Both the position numbers and the translations under genes were made by a program. Source: Phreatobacter stygius (GTDB lineage Bacteria; Pseudomonadota; Alphaproteobacteria; Rhizobiales; Phreatobacteraceae). Taken from it: a stretch of DNA of 64,000 nt. The stretch covers positions 6,250,873 to 6,314,872 of the forward strand of contig NZ_CP039690.1 in assembly GCF_005144885.1 (NCBI RefSeq). Reading direction: 5' to 3'. Numbering within the stretch: position 1 is the first letter of the stretch; every line of letters starts with the position of its first letter. Shown here piece after piece: positions 16,302 to 25,168 of this stretch. The notes beneath the pieces are model-generated. The model was not told the DNA's origin and did not search any database. It saw nothing but the letters and a program-made list of their open reading frames with translations.

Positions 16302-17924
16302 CTATGGCCGGGCGACCGAAAACTGCATCTTCTGCGGTTCGCGCTGGTCGGCTTCCAGGCAGATCGACAAGACCTGGGCGAGGATCGCGCGGGTATCCCT
16401 GGGGTCGATGACACCGTCGTCGAGCACCTGCGCGCTGGTGGCGAAGACATCCACCTGGCCGTCGAAATTCTGCGTGATCCGCTGGCTCAGTTTGGCCAAC
16501 TGCTCCTGGTCGACCTCGCCGCCCTTCCGCTTCATGGCCGCTTCGGCGACATTGGCCATGGTCTGGGCGGCCTGCTCGCCGCCCATGACGGCGGTTTTGG
16601 CGTTCGGCCAGGAGAAGCAGAAGCGCGGGTGGAAGCCGCGGCCGCACATGCCGTAATTGCCGGCGCCGAACGAGGCGCCGCAAAACAGCGTGATCTGCGG
16701 CACCGTCGCATTGGTCACCGCTTGGATCATTTTCGAGCCGTGCTTGATCATGCCGGCTTCTTCATAGTGCCGGCCGACCATGAAACCGGTCGTGTTGTTC
16801 AGATAGAGGATCGGGGTGCGCGCCTGGCAACAGGACTGGATGAAATGTGTCGCCTTCATTGCGCCGGCCGGGTCGATCGGCCCGTTATTGGTAATGATGC
16901 CGATCGGCAGGCCTTCTATCCGCGCCGTGCCGCAGACGGTGGCGCTGCCGTAGCCGGCGCCGAGCTCGAGAAACGCCGAGTCGTCGACGATGCGGGCGAT
17001 CACCTCCTTCATGTTGATCGGCCGCTTATGGTCCATCGGCATGATGCCGAGCAGTTCCTCGCGATCGTAGCGTGGCGGTTTTGCCTGGTGTTTTGGTTCG
17101 CTTGGGCCGGCGCGGTGCCAGTCGATGCCGGCAATGATCTGGCGCGCGATGCGGATGGCGTCCCGGTCGTCTTCGGCGAGGTAATCGCCGAGACCTGAGA
17201 TCGTCGCATGCATTTCGGCGCCGCCGAGTTCTTCTTCCGTGGCGATTTCACCGGTCGCGGCCTTCAGCAGTGGCGGTCCGGCCAGAAAGGCGCGCGTGCG
17301 TCCGCGCACCATCACCACATAGTCGGAAAGCCCGGTCTGGTAGGCGCCGCCAGCGGTCGACGACCCGTGGGTGACGGTCACGACCGGCAGGCCGGCGGCG
17401 GAGAGCCGGGCAAGATTGCGGAACAGATTGCCGCCCTTGACGAACTCCTCGACCCTGTAAGTCATCAGGTTGGCGCCGGCGCTTTCGACCAGCTGGACAT
17501 AGGGCAGCTTGTTTTCGAGTGCGACTTCCTGGACGCGCAACTGCTTGTCCAGCCCCTTTGGCTGCAGCGCGCCGGCATCGATGCCGGAGTCGGATGCGGT
17601 GACCATCACGCGGCGACCGGCGACGATGCCGATCCCGGCGATGACGCCGCCGCCGGGCACGCTCTTGTCCGGATCCGGGTTGTCGAGCCGGTAGCCGGTC
17701 AGCGTGCACAGTTCGAGAAACGGTGCGCCCGGATCGAGCAGCAGTGCGACCCGCTCGCGCGGCAGCAACTGCTGGCGCTTTTCGAACTTCTCCTTGGCGG
17801 CCGCCGAGGCGCGGCGGGTCCGTTCCTCCAATGCGCGCACGCGCCCGAGCAGGTCCAGCATCCCGGCCCTGTTGGCCTGGAATGTCTCGCTGCTTGCCGA
17901 GATGGTCGATTCGATGTGGGTCAT
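16302..17924 (-). CDS. Acyl-CoA carboxylase beta (carboxyltransferase) subunit, AtuC/LiuB-like
   Basis: The 540-residue protein has the two crotonase-like halves of a carboxyltransferase. The N half contains LDPGAPFLELCTL, SGIDAGALQPKG and VTHGSSTAGGAYQTGLSDYV; the C half contains FIQSCCQARTPILYLNNTTG (20 residues), GASFGAGNYGMCGRGF and WPNAKTAVMGGEQAA. This is the methylcrotonyl/geranyl-CoA carboxylase branch. The CGRGF form, with Gly where methylcrotonyl-CoA carboxylases usually have a bulkier pair (CGRAY), resembles geranyl-CoA carboxylase; that reading is from memory of the family. ATG 17924 is chosen over GTG 17933 on spacing to GAGG. It is first gene of the AtuA-type operon. The 195 bp to the alpha subunit hold nothing recognisable. 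Confidence 0.88.
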   Translation of the reverse strand: MTHIESTISASSETFQANRAGMLDLLGRVRALEERTRRASAAAKEKFEKRQQLLPRERVALLLDPGAPFLELCTLTGYRLDNPDPDKSVPGGGVIAGIGIVAGRRVMVTASDSGIDAGALQPKGLDKQLRVQEVALENKLPYVQLVESAGANLMTYRVEEFVKGGNLFRNLARLSAAGLPVVTVTHGSSTAGGAYQTGLSDYVVMVRGRTRAFLAGPPLLKAATGEIATEEELGGAEMHATISGLGDYLAEDDRDAIRIARQIIAGIDWHRAGPSEPKHQAKPPRYDREELLGIMPMDHKRPINMKEVIARIVDDSAFLELGAGYGSATVCGTARIEGLPIGIITNNGPIDPAGAMKATHFIQSCCQARTPILYLNNTTGFMVGRHYEEAGMIKHGSKMIQAVTNATVPQITLFCGASFGAGNYGMCGRGFHPRFCFSWPNAKTAVMGGEQAAQTMANVAEAAMKRKGGEVDQEQLAKLSQRITQNFDGQVDVFATSAQVLDDGVIDPRDTRAILAQVLSICLEADQREPQKMQFSVARP

Positions 17925-18058
17925 GCCATCCACGCCTCGTTGTGCTTGGCTGGAGGCTAGGCCGTCGCCGCGTGCGGGCGCTTGCGTCGACAGGCTGATG
18001 GTCGCGATGGCGCGGCGTTGGCCTCACCCGGCGGGTGGTGCGCCCGCGGCGAATGCCG

Positions 18059-19315
18059 TCATGACGGCTGGCCGGCGCTCCTGACCGGCAGGCTGGCCTT
18101 GGGCAAGGCCGCCATGATGCCGGCGGCGACCATGTTGGCGCAGATGCTGGCCAGGATCGGCAGCATGTAGCTCCGGCTGAAGTCGAAGGCGAAACCGGCG
18201 GCGCTGGGGCCGACCAGGGTGCCGAAGGCGACGCTGGTATAGAGCACGCCGATAATGCCGCTGACATTGCGTCCGCCGAAATAGTCCATGACGAGCGCCG
18301 GCAGGATCGCGACGAAACCGCCATAGAAGACGCCATAAGCGAAAGCGAAGGCGGCGAGCGCCCACAATCCGGTCGAGACCGCCCAGATGGCCAGCGCCAG
18401 GGCCATGCCGGCAAACATGGCGAGCAGCGCGAGCTGGCGGCCCATGCGGTCGGCGAGGCCGCCGAGAAAGAACCGTCCGGCCGTGCTGCCGACACCGATC
18501 ATGCCGAGCAGCAGGACCGCCGAGGCCGGCGCGACGCCGTGGTCGAGCGCATAGGGCACCAGGTGAACGAAGGGCACGAACAGCCCGAAGGAGCAGAATA
18601 CGCAGGCCGCGTAGAGGCCGATGAACCGCCTTGACCTGATGGCCTCACGCACCGAGAAGCCCTGCGGCTGCGCCAGCGGCACTCCCGCCTGCACCGGATC
18701 GCCGTCGGGGCTGAGCCCGCGGTCGCGCGGGTCGTTCTCGATCAGCAGCGCCATGCCGACGCCGACCACCACCGCGAGGCAGCCGAGCACGAGATAGGCC
18801 TGGCGCCAGCCGAACGCCTCGATGAGCACTGCGGCGAGCGGCGGCATGACCAGCGTGCCGACGCCGATGCCGCTGACCGCGAGCCCCGAGGCAAATCCGC
18901 GGCGCTTGACGAACCAGCGCTGCACCGCGCCGACCGCCGGCACATAGGAGCAGCCGACGCCGAGCCCGACGCCCAGCCCATAGGCGAGATAGACCTGCGT
19001 CAGGCTGCCGGCCATGCCGGCGAAGATCAGGCCGAGGCCGGTCAGGACCATGCCGATAATGGCCAGGCTGCGCGAGCCCCAGCGGTCGGCGAGCGGGCCG
19101 CTGACGATGCCGAGGCCGAAATAGAGGAAGCCGGCAAGCGAGAACACCAGCGAGACCGAGCCGCGCGAGGCGGCAAAATCCCGCTGCAGGGATTCGAGGA
19201 AGGCGCTGAACGTATAGGCGCTGCCAAAACCGACAAAGGTCACGGCGAAGGCGCCTGCGACCACCAGCCAGCCGTGGAACAGCCGGGGATTGGACGGGAC
19301 CGATTCAGTGCTCAA
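18059..19315 (-). CDS. MFS transporter, OFA/monocarboxylate-like
   Basis: The 418-residue membrane protein has about 12 hydrophobic helices. The first is FHGWLVVAGAFAVTFVGFGS, whose opening W-x-V-V-x-G/A pattern is typical of the oxalate-formate antiporter and monocarboxylate subfamily. The loop 2-3 motif is SGPLADRWGSR, and GGLADRMGRQ occurs in the second half. I chose TTG at 19313-19315 because AAGGAGA lies 5-6 bases upstream; the frame extends further without a better start. It lies between the carboxylase operon and an amidase on the same strand. The likely cargo is a small carboxylate, unproven. Confidence 0.88.
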   Translation of the reverse strand: MSTESVPSNPRLFHGWLVVAGAFAVTFVGFGSAYTFSAFLESLQRDFAASRGSVSLVFSLAGFLYFGLGIVSGPLADRWGSRSLAIIGMVLTGLGLIFAGMAGSLTQVYLAYGLGVGLGVGCSYVPAVGAVQRWFVKRRGFASGLAVSGIGVGTLVMPPLAAVLIEAFGWRQAYLVLGCLAVVVGVGMALLIENDPRDRGLSPDGDPVQAGVPLAQPQGFSVREAIRSRRFIGLYAACVFCSFGLFVPFVHLVPYALDHGVAPASAVLLLGMIGVGSTAGRFFLGGLADRMGRQLALLAMFAGMALALAIWAVSTGLWALAAFAFAYGVFYGGFVAILPALVMDYFGGRNVSGIIGVLYTSVAFGTLVGPSAAGFAFDFSRSYMLPILASICANMVAAGIMAALPKASLPVRSAGQPS

Positions 19316-19370
19316 GACCGTCTCCTTCGGGCGAATGGATATAGCAGGATTGGCAGCCGGCGTGCGCATG

Positions 19371-20777
19371 TCAGAGCACCGGGTGGCGACGGTGCCAGGA
19401 CGTGACGGTCTGGAACGCCGCGCCGGCGCGCACGAGGGTGGCTTCGTCGAGATCGGCGGCAACGAGCTGGAATGCGATGGGCAGGCCGGCTTTGGTGAAG
19501 CCGCCGGGCAAGGTGATGGTCGGGTGGCCGGTCATGTTGAACGGGCAGGTATAGCGCTGCAGGGCCGAGATCAGGTCGGGCTGTTCGCCGAGCGTCCGGA
19601 TCGTCTCGAGCGACGGCGGCGCGAAGGGATGCACCGGCGTCAGCACGAGGTCGATCGTGCCGAACAGCGCGGCGATGCGACCGCGCAGGTCCAGGCGCCG
19701 CAGCAGGATCTTCTGGTAGTCGGGACCGGACAGGGCACGGCCGGCCTCGATCACCGAAGCCAGCACCGGGCCGTATTCGCTTCTGCGCGCCGGATAGGTC
19801 GCCTCATGGGCGACGGCGGCCTCGACCGCACAATTCGGCGACCAGTCGGCGATCGCCTGGGTCACGTCGGGAAAGGCCAGGTCGACGATCTCGGCGCCAA
19901 GCGAACCGAACGCCGCGATGGCGCTCGCCAGCACGGCCTGGACCGTCTCGTCCACGCCCGCGCCGTTCCACGCGGCATCGACACCGATGCGCAAGCCCCG
20001 CAGGCCCTGTCGGGACGCCGCCAGATAGTCGGGAACCGGCGCATGCCGGGCCGTCGGATCTTTCGGGTCGCTGCCGGCGATGACGCCGAGCAGGGCGCCG
20101 GCATCGGCTGCGCTGCGCGCCATTGGCCCGACATGATCGAGCGTTGCCGCCAGTTCGAACACGCCATGGCGGCTGACACGGCCCCAGCTCGGCTTCAGCC
20201 CGGTCAGGCCGTTGGCGGCCGACGGCCAGCGGATCGATCCGCCGGTGTCCGAGCCGATCGAAGCGAAACACAGGCCCGCCGCCGTCGCGACGCCCGGCCC
20301 GCTGGACGATATGCCGGGCCAATAGTCCGCATGCCAGGGGTTGTTCGGCGGTGTCACGTCCGGGTGGTGATCGGAATAGGCGCCCTCGGTGAGCGCGAGC
20401 TTGCCGAGCAGCACCGCGCCGGCCTGGTTCAGCCGCTGGACCACGGTCGCGTCCTCGCCCGGGCGATAATCCCGGTGGATCGCCATGCCGGCCGCGGTCG
20501 GCACGCCCTTGGTCCAGCACAGGTCCTTCACCGCGATCGGCACGCCATGCAGCGGTCCGCGATAGCGGCCGGCGGCGATTTCGGCGTCCGCGGCCTCAGC
20601 CTGCGCCATCGCGACATCGGCCATGACCAGGGCGTAGCTGCCGAGCCTGCGGTCGAGCGCGGCGATGCGATCGAGCTGCGCCAGCGTGACCTCGACGGCC
20701 GAGACGTCGCGCGCCCTGATCAGGTCGGCCAGTTCGGTGAGCTCGAGATAATGCAGGTCCGTGGTCGTGGCATTCAT
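19371..20777 (-). CDS. Amidase signature family hydrolase
   Basis: The 468-residue protein belongs to the amidase signature family. The catalytic triad is visible: Lys in GVPIAVKDL near residue 82, cis-Ser in WPGISSSGPG near residue 157, and the nucleophilic Ser in GSDTGGSIRWP near residue 181. Lacking GatB or GatC neighbours, it is a stand-alone amidase rather than GatA. ATG 20775-20777 is chosen, with only a weak ribosome-binding site. It is divergent from a GcvA-type LysR regulator (20971), which may control it, and 55 bp upstream of the MFS gene. Amide hydrolysis to a carboxylate handled by that carrier is an inference. Confidence 0.9.
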   Translation of the reverse strand: MNATTTDLHYLELTELADLIRARDVSAVEVTLAQLDRIAALDRRLGSYALVMADVAMAQAEAADAEIAAGRYRGPLHGVPIAVKDLCWTKGVPTAAGMAIHRDYRPGEDATVVQRLNQAGAVLLGKLALTEGAYSDHHPDVTPPNNPWHADYWPGISSSGPGVATAAGLCFASIGSDTGGSIRWPSAANGLTGLKPSWGRVSRHGVFELAATLDHVGPMARSAADAGALLGVIAGSDPKDPTARHAPVPDYLAASRQGLRGLRIGVDAAWNGAGVDETVQAVLASAIAAFGSLGAEIVDLAFPDVTQAIADWSPNCAVEAAVAHEATYPARRSEYGPVLASVIEAGRALSGPDYQKILLRRLDLRGRIAALFGTIDLVLTPVHPFAPPSLETIRTLGEQPDLISALQRYTCPFNMTGHPTITLPGGFTKAGLPIAFQLVAADLDEATLVRAGAAFQTVTSWHRRHPVL

Positions 20778-20970
20778 GGTCGATGTCCATGGTCGAAAGC
20801 GCAACGCGCCGGGACCGGACACGTTTCGCTTTCGGTTGAAATGAGCTAAGCTGACGTCCGTTCGGGCGAGGTGGAGGCGGCGCGTGGCTTGCGATGGAAA
20901 GGCAATGATGCACTGCGAAATAACCCATCACAAACCAGAATATCTGCACCTATCGGATTAGGAAAACTAA

Positions 20971-21864
20971 ATGGACGGGCATCGGCTGCCGCCGCTCAAC
21001 GCGTTGCGCTCCTTCGAGGCGACGGCGCGGCATCTGTCGGTCAAGAACGCCGCGGCCGAGCTCTGCGTCACGCCCGGCGCGGTCAGCCAGATGCTCAAGA
21101 CGCTCGAGCTGCATCTCGGCGTCCGGCTGTTCCAGCGGGTCAATCGCGGCATCTTCCTGACCGATGCCGGCCAGGGCTACCTGCCGCCGGTGCGCAACGC
21201 CTTCCGGCAGATCGCGGAAGCCTCGAAACGCATCACGGTCGAGGCCGAGACGAGCCTGTTGACCGTCAGCGTCACGCCGTTCTTCGCCGCCGCCTGGCTG
21301 GTGCCGCGGCTGAAGGCGTTTCAGGATGCCCATCCCGACATCGACCTTCAGGTGGTGACCAGCAACGCCCTGGTGGATTTTGCCCGTGACGGCGTCGATA
21401 TCGCGGTCCGTCACGGTCTTGGCCGTTATCCCGGGCTGTGGAGCGAACGCGTCATTGCCGTCGAGGTCGTGCCGGTCGCGACGCCGGCCCTGGTTGCGGA
21501 GGTCGGCGCGCCCGAGAACCCGGCCGGGTTGACGCGCTGGCCGCTGGTCCATGATGCCGAGCGCAAGGGCTGGCATCTCTGGTTCCAGGCCCAGGGGATC
21601 GACGAGATCCGCCCGCCGCGCGGCGTCTCCTTCGACGATTCCGGCCTGCTGTTGAAAGCCGTGCTGGCCGGGCAGGGCGCCGGCCTGCTGCCGGCCGCCA
21701 TGGTCGCGCCCGACATCGCGGAGGGGCGGCTGGTCAAGCTCGCCGACGTCGCGATGCTCGAGGCCTTCGCTTATTACCTCGTCTATCCCGAGGCCAGCCA
21801 CGCCAGGCGCAAGGTCGCGGCGTTTCGTTCGTGGATACTCGGTGAGGCGGCTAACGAACTCTAA
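20971..21864 (+). CDS. LysR-family transcriptional regulator, GcvA-like
   Basis: The 297-residue protein has an N-terminal winged helix-turn-helix: LPPLNALRSFEATARHLS, quoted as LNALRSFEA near residue 9, then AAELCVTPGAVSQMLKTLE near residue 29 and LFQRVNRG. This spacing is typical of the GcvA/DsdC branch. The remaining 200 residues form the substrate-binding domain, including LLTVSVTPFFAAAWLVPRL. It is divergent from the amidase, with 193 bp between the starts, the usual arrangement for a LysR regulator and its target. The inducer is unknown. Confidence 0.9.
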   Translation: MDGHRLPPLNALRSFEATARHLSVKNAAAELCVTPGAVSQMLKTLELHLGVRLFQRVNRGIFLTDAGQGYLPPVRNAFRQIAEASKRITVEAETSLLTVSVTPFFAAAWLVPRLKAFQDAHPDIDLQVVTSNALVDFARDGVDIAVRHGLGRYPGLWSERVIAVEVVPVATPALVAEVGAPENPAGLTRWPLVHDAERKGWHLWFQAQGIDEIRPPRGVSFDDSGLLLKAVLAGQGAGLLPAAMVAPDIAEGRLVKLADVAMLEAFAYYLVYPEASHARRKVAAFRSWILGEAANEL

Positions 21865-21902
21865 ACTGGGGATGTGAGGGCGCCGGGAACGGCGAAGAGC
21901 CA

Positions 21903-22556
21903 ATGGGGCGAGGGTCGAAAGGATCATTCCATGATGTCCCGGGCCAGCTCGTGCTGGATCTCGGCCCACCGCCGGGCCCCGGCCTGGCGCCAACCGAACG
22001 GACGGTCCGTCAGCACGGCGAGGACACGGTCTTTTTCGTGGTTCAGCCCGCCACCGCCTTGGCGTCCGGCATCGTCGCCTTTGCCGTCGAAGAGCGGCGC
22101 CGCTATCAACTCGACGGCAAGCCGCGCCCGGCAAGGGTCCTGCACGTCTCGCTCAATCACATCGGCGCCTATTCAAGCTTGCCGCCCGAGGTCATCGCCC
22201 GGGCGGGCCAAGCCGCATCGACCGTCGCAATGGCCCCTTTCGATCTGACCTTCGACCGCCTGCAGAGCTTCAGGAGCGAGAAGCGCCGCCCGGTCGTTCT
22301 GCTCTGCGGCGAGGGACTGGCGCAGCTCACCGCCTTGCGCGCGGCCATCGGCGAGGCGCTGGCACGCCAGAGGTTGCCGCCCGGTTTCGACACGCGCGCC
22401 GTGCCGCATATGACCTTGCTCTATGACAGCAGGTCTTTCGCCGACGTGGTTCTCGAAGCGCCCATCGTCATGCCGGTCACCGACTTCGTGCTGGTGCGCA
22501 ACCTCTACGGCAAGGCCGAATACGAGGAACTCGGCCGCTGGCCATTGCGTCGATGA
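21903..22556 (+). CDS. 2'-5' RNA ligase-like 2H phosphoesterase
   Basis: The 217-residue protein carries the two His-x-Ser/Thr motifs that define the 2H phosphoesterase fold: HVSLNHIG near residue 81 and HMTLLYD near residue 163. Relatives (ThpR/LigT) open or close 2',3'-cyclic phosphates or 2'-5' linkages in RNA ends. The first 40 residues look poorly conserved and Gly/Pro-rich, so a later start is possible; ATG 21903 has no strong ribosome-binding site. It lies 38 bp after the LysR gene. The physiological substrate is unknown. Confidence 0.8.
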   Translation: MGRGSKGSFHDVPGQLVLDLGPPPGPGLAPTERTVRQHGEDTVFFVVQPATALASGIVAFAVEERRRYQLDGKPRPARVLHVSLNHIGAYSSLPPEVIARAGQAASTVAMAPFDLTFDRLQSFRSEKRRPVVLLCGEGLAQLTALRAAIGEALARQRLPPGFDTRAVPHMTLLYDSRSFADVVLEAPIVMPVTDFVLVRNLYGKAEYEELGRWPLRR

Positions 22557-22758
22557 CGCTGAACGCGGCGAGCGCGAATCGACAAAAGTCGAAGGCCGGC
22601 GACCGGCGAGACGTGCCCCGCCGCATGGTGACACGCGTGTCTTTTCCGATGTCGTCTCAACAGGATGCCGCCTGCAGCTGGATCCACCGAAACCGGCATT
22701 TGATCGGCGTCGCGATCGATGGTTTGACGGCGCGAGACGCAATCGCATGGGGTGCGGG

Positions 22759-23118
22759 ATGGCCAAGGCCAAGCCGATCACGATCTACGGCATCAAGAGC
22801 TGCGACACGATGAAGAAGGCGCGGACCTGGCTGGAAGGCCGCGACGTCGCCCACGCTTTCCACGACTACAAGGAGGCCGGCATCGAGCGCCCGCGGCTGG
22901 AGGCTTGGGCGAGCCAGGTCGGCTGGGAGGTGCTGCTCAACCGCGCCGGCACCACCTTCCGCAATCTGCCGGAGGAGGCCAAGGCCGGCCTCACCGAGCA
23001 GAAGGCGATCGCGCTGATGCTGGCTCAGCCCTCGATGATCAAGCGCCCGGTGCTCGATCTCGGCGACCGGCTGATCGTCGGCTTCAAGCCGGACATCTAC
23101 GAGACGTCGCTAGCCTAG
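22759..23118 (+). CDS. Spx/ArsC-family (YffB-like) thioredoxin-fold protein
   Basis: The 119-residue protein starts ITIYGIKSCDTMKKARTWL, the Spx/arsenate-reductase-like fold with a single N-terminal Cys in place of a CXXC. Later residues LLNRAGTTFRNL and KRPVLDLGDRLIVGF match the YffB branch. Those proteins may bind or reduce glutathione mixed disulphides; arsenate reduction is not implied. ATG 22759 is chosen because family homology begins immediately after; ATG 22747 is also in frame. Its last 9 bases overlap the convergent hydrolase gene. The 202 bp upstream contain no gene. Confidence 0.85.
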   Translation: MAKAKPITIYGIKSCDTMKKARTWLEGRDVAHAFHDYKEAGIERPRLEAWASQVGWEVLLNRAGTTFRNLPEEAKAGLTEQKAIALMLAQPSMIKRPVLDLGDRLIVGFKPDIYETSLA

Positions 23119-23787
23119 CCGCGCCGCCATCCAGTCGGCGGTCGCTTCCAGGAAGGCGGCGAGCACGTCCGTGTCCTTGCGGCCGGTGCTGGCCTTGACG
23201 TGGAAGGCATGATCGGCCTCTTCGGCGAGCACCAGCGTCGCGCGCTCGCCGAGTTTTGCGACGACCGGCTGCAGCAGGTCCAATTGCGCCAGTTCGTCGC
23301 GGGTTCCCTGCAGGAACAGCAGGGGCAGCGCCACATCCGAGAGATGGGGCGCCCGCTCGATCGACGGCTTGCCGGCGGGATGCAGCGGAAAGGCGAAGAA
23401 GACGAGACCGCGCACGCCGGCAAGCGGCACGAGCGCCTGGGCCTGCGAGGTCATCCGGCCGCCGAATGACTTGCCGCCGGCGAACAGCGGCAGGTCCGGC
23501 GCGCGACGGTCGGCTTCGGCGACCGCCGCGCGCACCGCGGCATGGGCCACCGCCGGTGCGTCAGGGCGTTTCGAGCCGCGTTCCATAGAGGGGAACTGGT
23601 AGCGCAGCACGGCGATGCCGCGCTCGGCGAGCCCGTCGGCCAGCGCCGCCATGGCCTTGTGCGCCATGCCGGCGCCGGCGCCATGGGCGAGCACGAGACA
23701 GGCGCGTGCGTCCGGCGGTCGCTGCCAGAGACCCGAAACGCTGTCGGTCCCGTCAATGGCGATTGTTATGGTCTGGGCGGTCGTCAT
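23110..23787 (-). CDS. Alpha/beta hydrolase, Tex30/KANL3-like
   Basis: The 225-residue protein has an alpha/beta-hydrolase fold. Visible features are the oxyanion segment CLVLAHGAGAGMAHKAM, the nucleophile elbow AGGKSFGGRMTSQ (Ser near residue 108), the acid LFLQGTRDELAQ and the histidine EEADHAFHV. The short length and the GKSFGGR elbow fit the Tex30/KANL3 group of predicted dienelactone-hydrolase-like enzymes. ATG 23787 is preferred to GTG 23790. It converges on the Spx-like gene with a 9-bp overlap. No substrate can be assigned. Confidence 0.85.
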   Translation of the reverse strand: MTTAQTITIAIDGTDSVSGLWQRPPDARACLVLAHGAGAGMAHKAMAALADGLAERGIAVLRYQFPSMERGSKRPDAPAVAHAAVRAAVAEADRRAPDLPLFAGGKSFGGRMTSQAQALVPLAGVRGLVFFAFPLHPAGKPSIERAPHLSDVALPLLFLQGTRDELAQLDLLQPVVAKLGERATLVLAEEADHAFHVKASTGRKDTDVLAAFLEATADWMAARLG

Positions 23788-23835
23788 CACGCCAGCTTAA
23801 CCGCAAAAGCGGCGGCTGACAGCGGCCGGCTGCCG

Positions 23836-24282
23836 TCACTGCGCGTCGACGCTCCTGGTGGTCTCGGGCAGCGCGAACCAGGGGTGCTGGCGCGAGGTCC
23901 AGTAGGCGGCGGTGGGCGTTGCGAAGGATGGATCGGCGAAGCACCCGACCGAGATGAAAATCGTATCGGGCAGGACCTCGCCCCTGACATAGACGATCGA
24001 TCCGCAGGTCGGGCAGAACACATGCTCGACCCAGCGGCCGCCGGTGCCGAGGCGCCGCCACGTCCGGTGCTCGCCGTCGATCCGCGTCACCGCTTCGGTT
24101 TTGAACCAGGCGCGGCAGGCGAAGGCCGATCCGGTGGCGCGCTGACAGTCCAGGCAATGGCAGGTGTAGACATGGCCGGGCTCGCCGGTGACGGCGAGGC
24201 CGAACGAACCGCAGGCGCAGGACGCAGTCCTTGCAGCATCGGGACGGTCGTGGGCGTGGCCGGGTGAATTGATAAGGGTCAT
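23836..24282 (-). CDS. GFA/CENP-V family zinc protein
   Basis: The 148-residue protein has the Cys pattern of the glutathione-dependent formaldehyde-activating (GFA) fold: CACGS near residue 22, CHCLDCQRATGSAF near residue 41, and FCPTCGSIVYVRG near residue 89, giving two zinc sites. Despite the family name, most members have no proven formaldehyde activity. It is on the same strand as, and 57 bp from, the truncated oxidoreductase remnant. The start at 24282 has GGAGACCGAG just upstream. Confidence 0.9.
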   Translation of the reverse strand: MTLINSPGHAHDRPDAARTASCACGSFGLAVTGEPGHVYTCHCLDCQRATGSAFACRAWFKTEAVTRIDGEHRTWRRLGTGGRWVEHVFCPTCGSIVYVRGEVLPDTIFISVGCFADPSFATPTAAYWTSRQHPWFALPETTRSVDAQ

Positions 24283-24339
24283 CTCGGTCTCCTGGTGATC
24301 TGGGCTCGACGGTGACGAGGCGGGTGGACGGGCTCGGCC

Positions 24340-24567
24340 TCACCGCCTGAACGGCATCAGGGCCGCGAAGTCATCCTCGATATGGCCGGCGGCGATGGCG
24401 CTTTCGAAAGCGGCTGGTCCGGCGACAGTCGCCCCGCATGCGGCGAGCGGCGCGCATCTGGCCGCCGTGCGGTTCCAGACCTGTGTGCTGAAGCCGTGGC
24501 TGAGAAAAGCCCGGGCGAGCGCCGAGCCCATGCGCCCGGTGCCGAGAACGGTGATTGCGGATGTCAC
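24340..24567 (-). pseudogene. Internally deleted NAD(P)-dependent oxidoreductase remnant
   Basis: The 75-residue frame begins with a clean Rossmann start (ITVLGTGRMGSALARAFLSH, then VWNRTAARCAPL) of the 6-phosphogluconate-dehydrogenase/imine-reductase type. After about residue 50 it jumps to FESAIAAGHIEDDFAALMP, which looks like the extreme C terminus of the same family. Full-length members are about 280-300 residues, so roughly 220 codons appear to have been lost in frame. It is divergent from an HxlR regulator at 24706, the pairing commonly seen for such oxidoreductases. Function is presumably lost. Identification of the C-terminal piece is from memory and is less certain. Confidence 0.7.
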
Positions 24568-24705
24568 GGGCGATCTCCAAATGAACTGTGGCGAGGGCCG
24601 CTCCAGGGCGCTCTCCAGGGTCGACAGATGTGAAATAGCGATAGAGTTATCAAGTGCTTACGTTGAAGTAAGTGGTTCCGTCGTTGCCGGTGGGGAGACA
24701 CGCCC

Positions 24706-25050
24706 GTGAAGGTGCAAATGCGCGAGACCTGTGGCTTGGGATCGGCGCTCAACGTCATCGGTGGCAAGTGGAAGGCCTGGATCCTGTGGGAGTTGCACGC
24801 CGCGCCGGTGCGTTTCGGCGCGCTCCGCCGGCGTCTGTCCGGTATCAGCGAAAAGGTGCTGTTCGAACAGCTCCGCGAGATGGAGGCCGCCGGCATCATC
24901 CACCGTGAGGTCTTCGACCAGGTGCCGCCGCGGGTCGAATATTCGCTGACCGAGACCGGCGCGACGCTGAACGAGGCCGTCCATGCGCTGACCCAATGGG
25001 GCGAAAGGCACGCCGCCGGCCTCGCCGCCCAACGCCTCGCCGCGGAATAG
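24706..25050 (+). CDS. HxlR-family transcriptional regulator
   Basis: The 114-residue protein has the HxlR winged helix-turn-helix: ETCGLGSALNVIGGKWKAWI at residues 6-25, with the conserved early Cys. RFGALRRRLSGISEKVLFEQ, MEAAGIIHREVF and PPRVEYSLTETG follow. Such regulators often respond to electrophiles or redox state through that Cys. The start is GTG 24706 with GGGGAG upstream. It is divergent from the truncated oxidoreductase, its probable former target, so it may now be an orphan. The 138 bp between them would hold the shared operator. Confidence 0.9.
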   Translation: MKVQMRETCGLGSALNVIGGKWKAWILWELHAAPVRFGALRRRLSGISEKVLFEQLREMEAAGIIHREVFDQVPPRVEYSLTETGATLNEAVHALTQWGERHAAGLAAQRLAAE

Positions 25051-25168
25051 CCGGGGGCCACGGACGGCTGCGTTTGATCGATCGGGTCACGCTATTCTCC
25101 GTGCATTGACCAACCGCGCAAGCCGTTCGCATCCTCCATACCGGTCCCGCATCCCCTGGAGAGCCAAG

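Noticed and set aside
19371..20777. GatA subunit of the tRNA amidotransferase
   Set aside because: The amidase triad is shared, but gatB and gatC are absent and the neighbours are a carrier and a LysR regulator.
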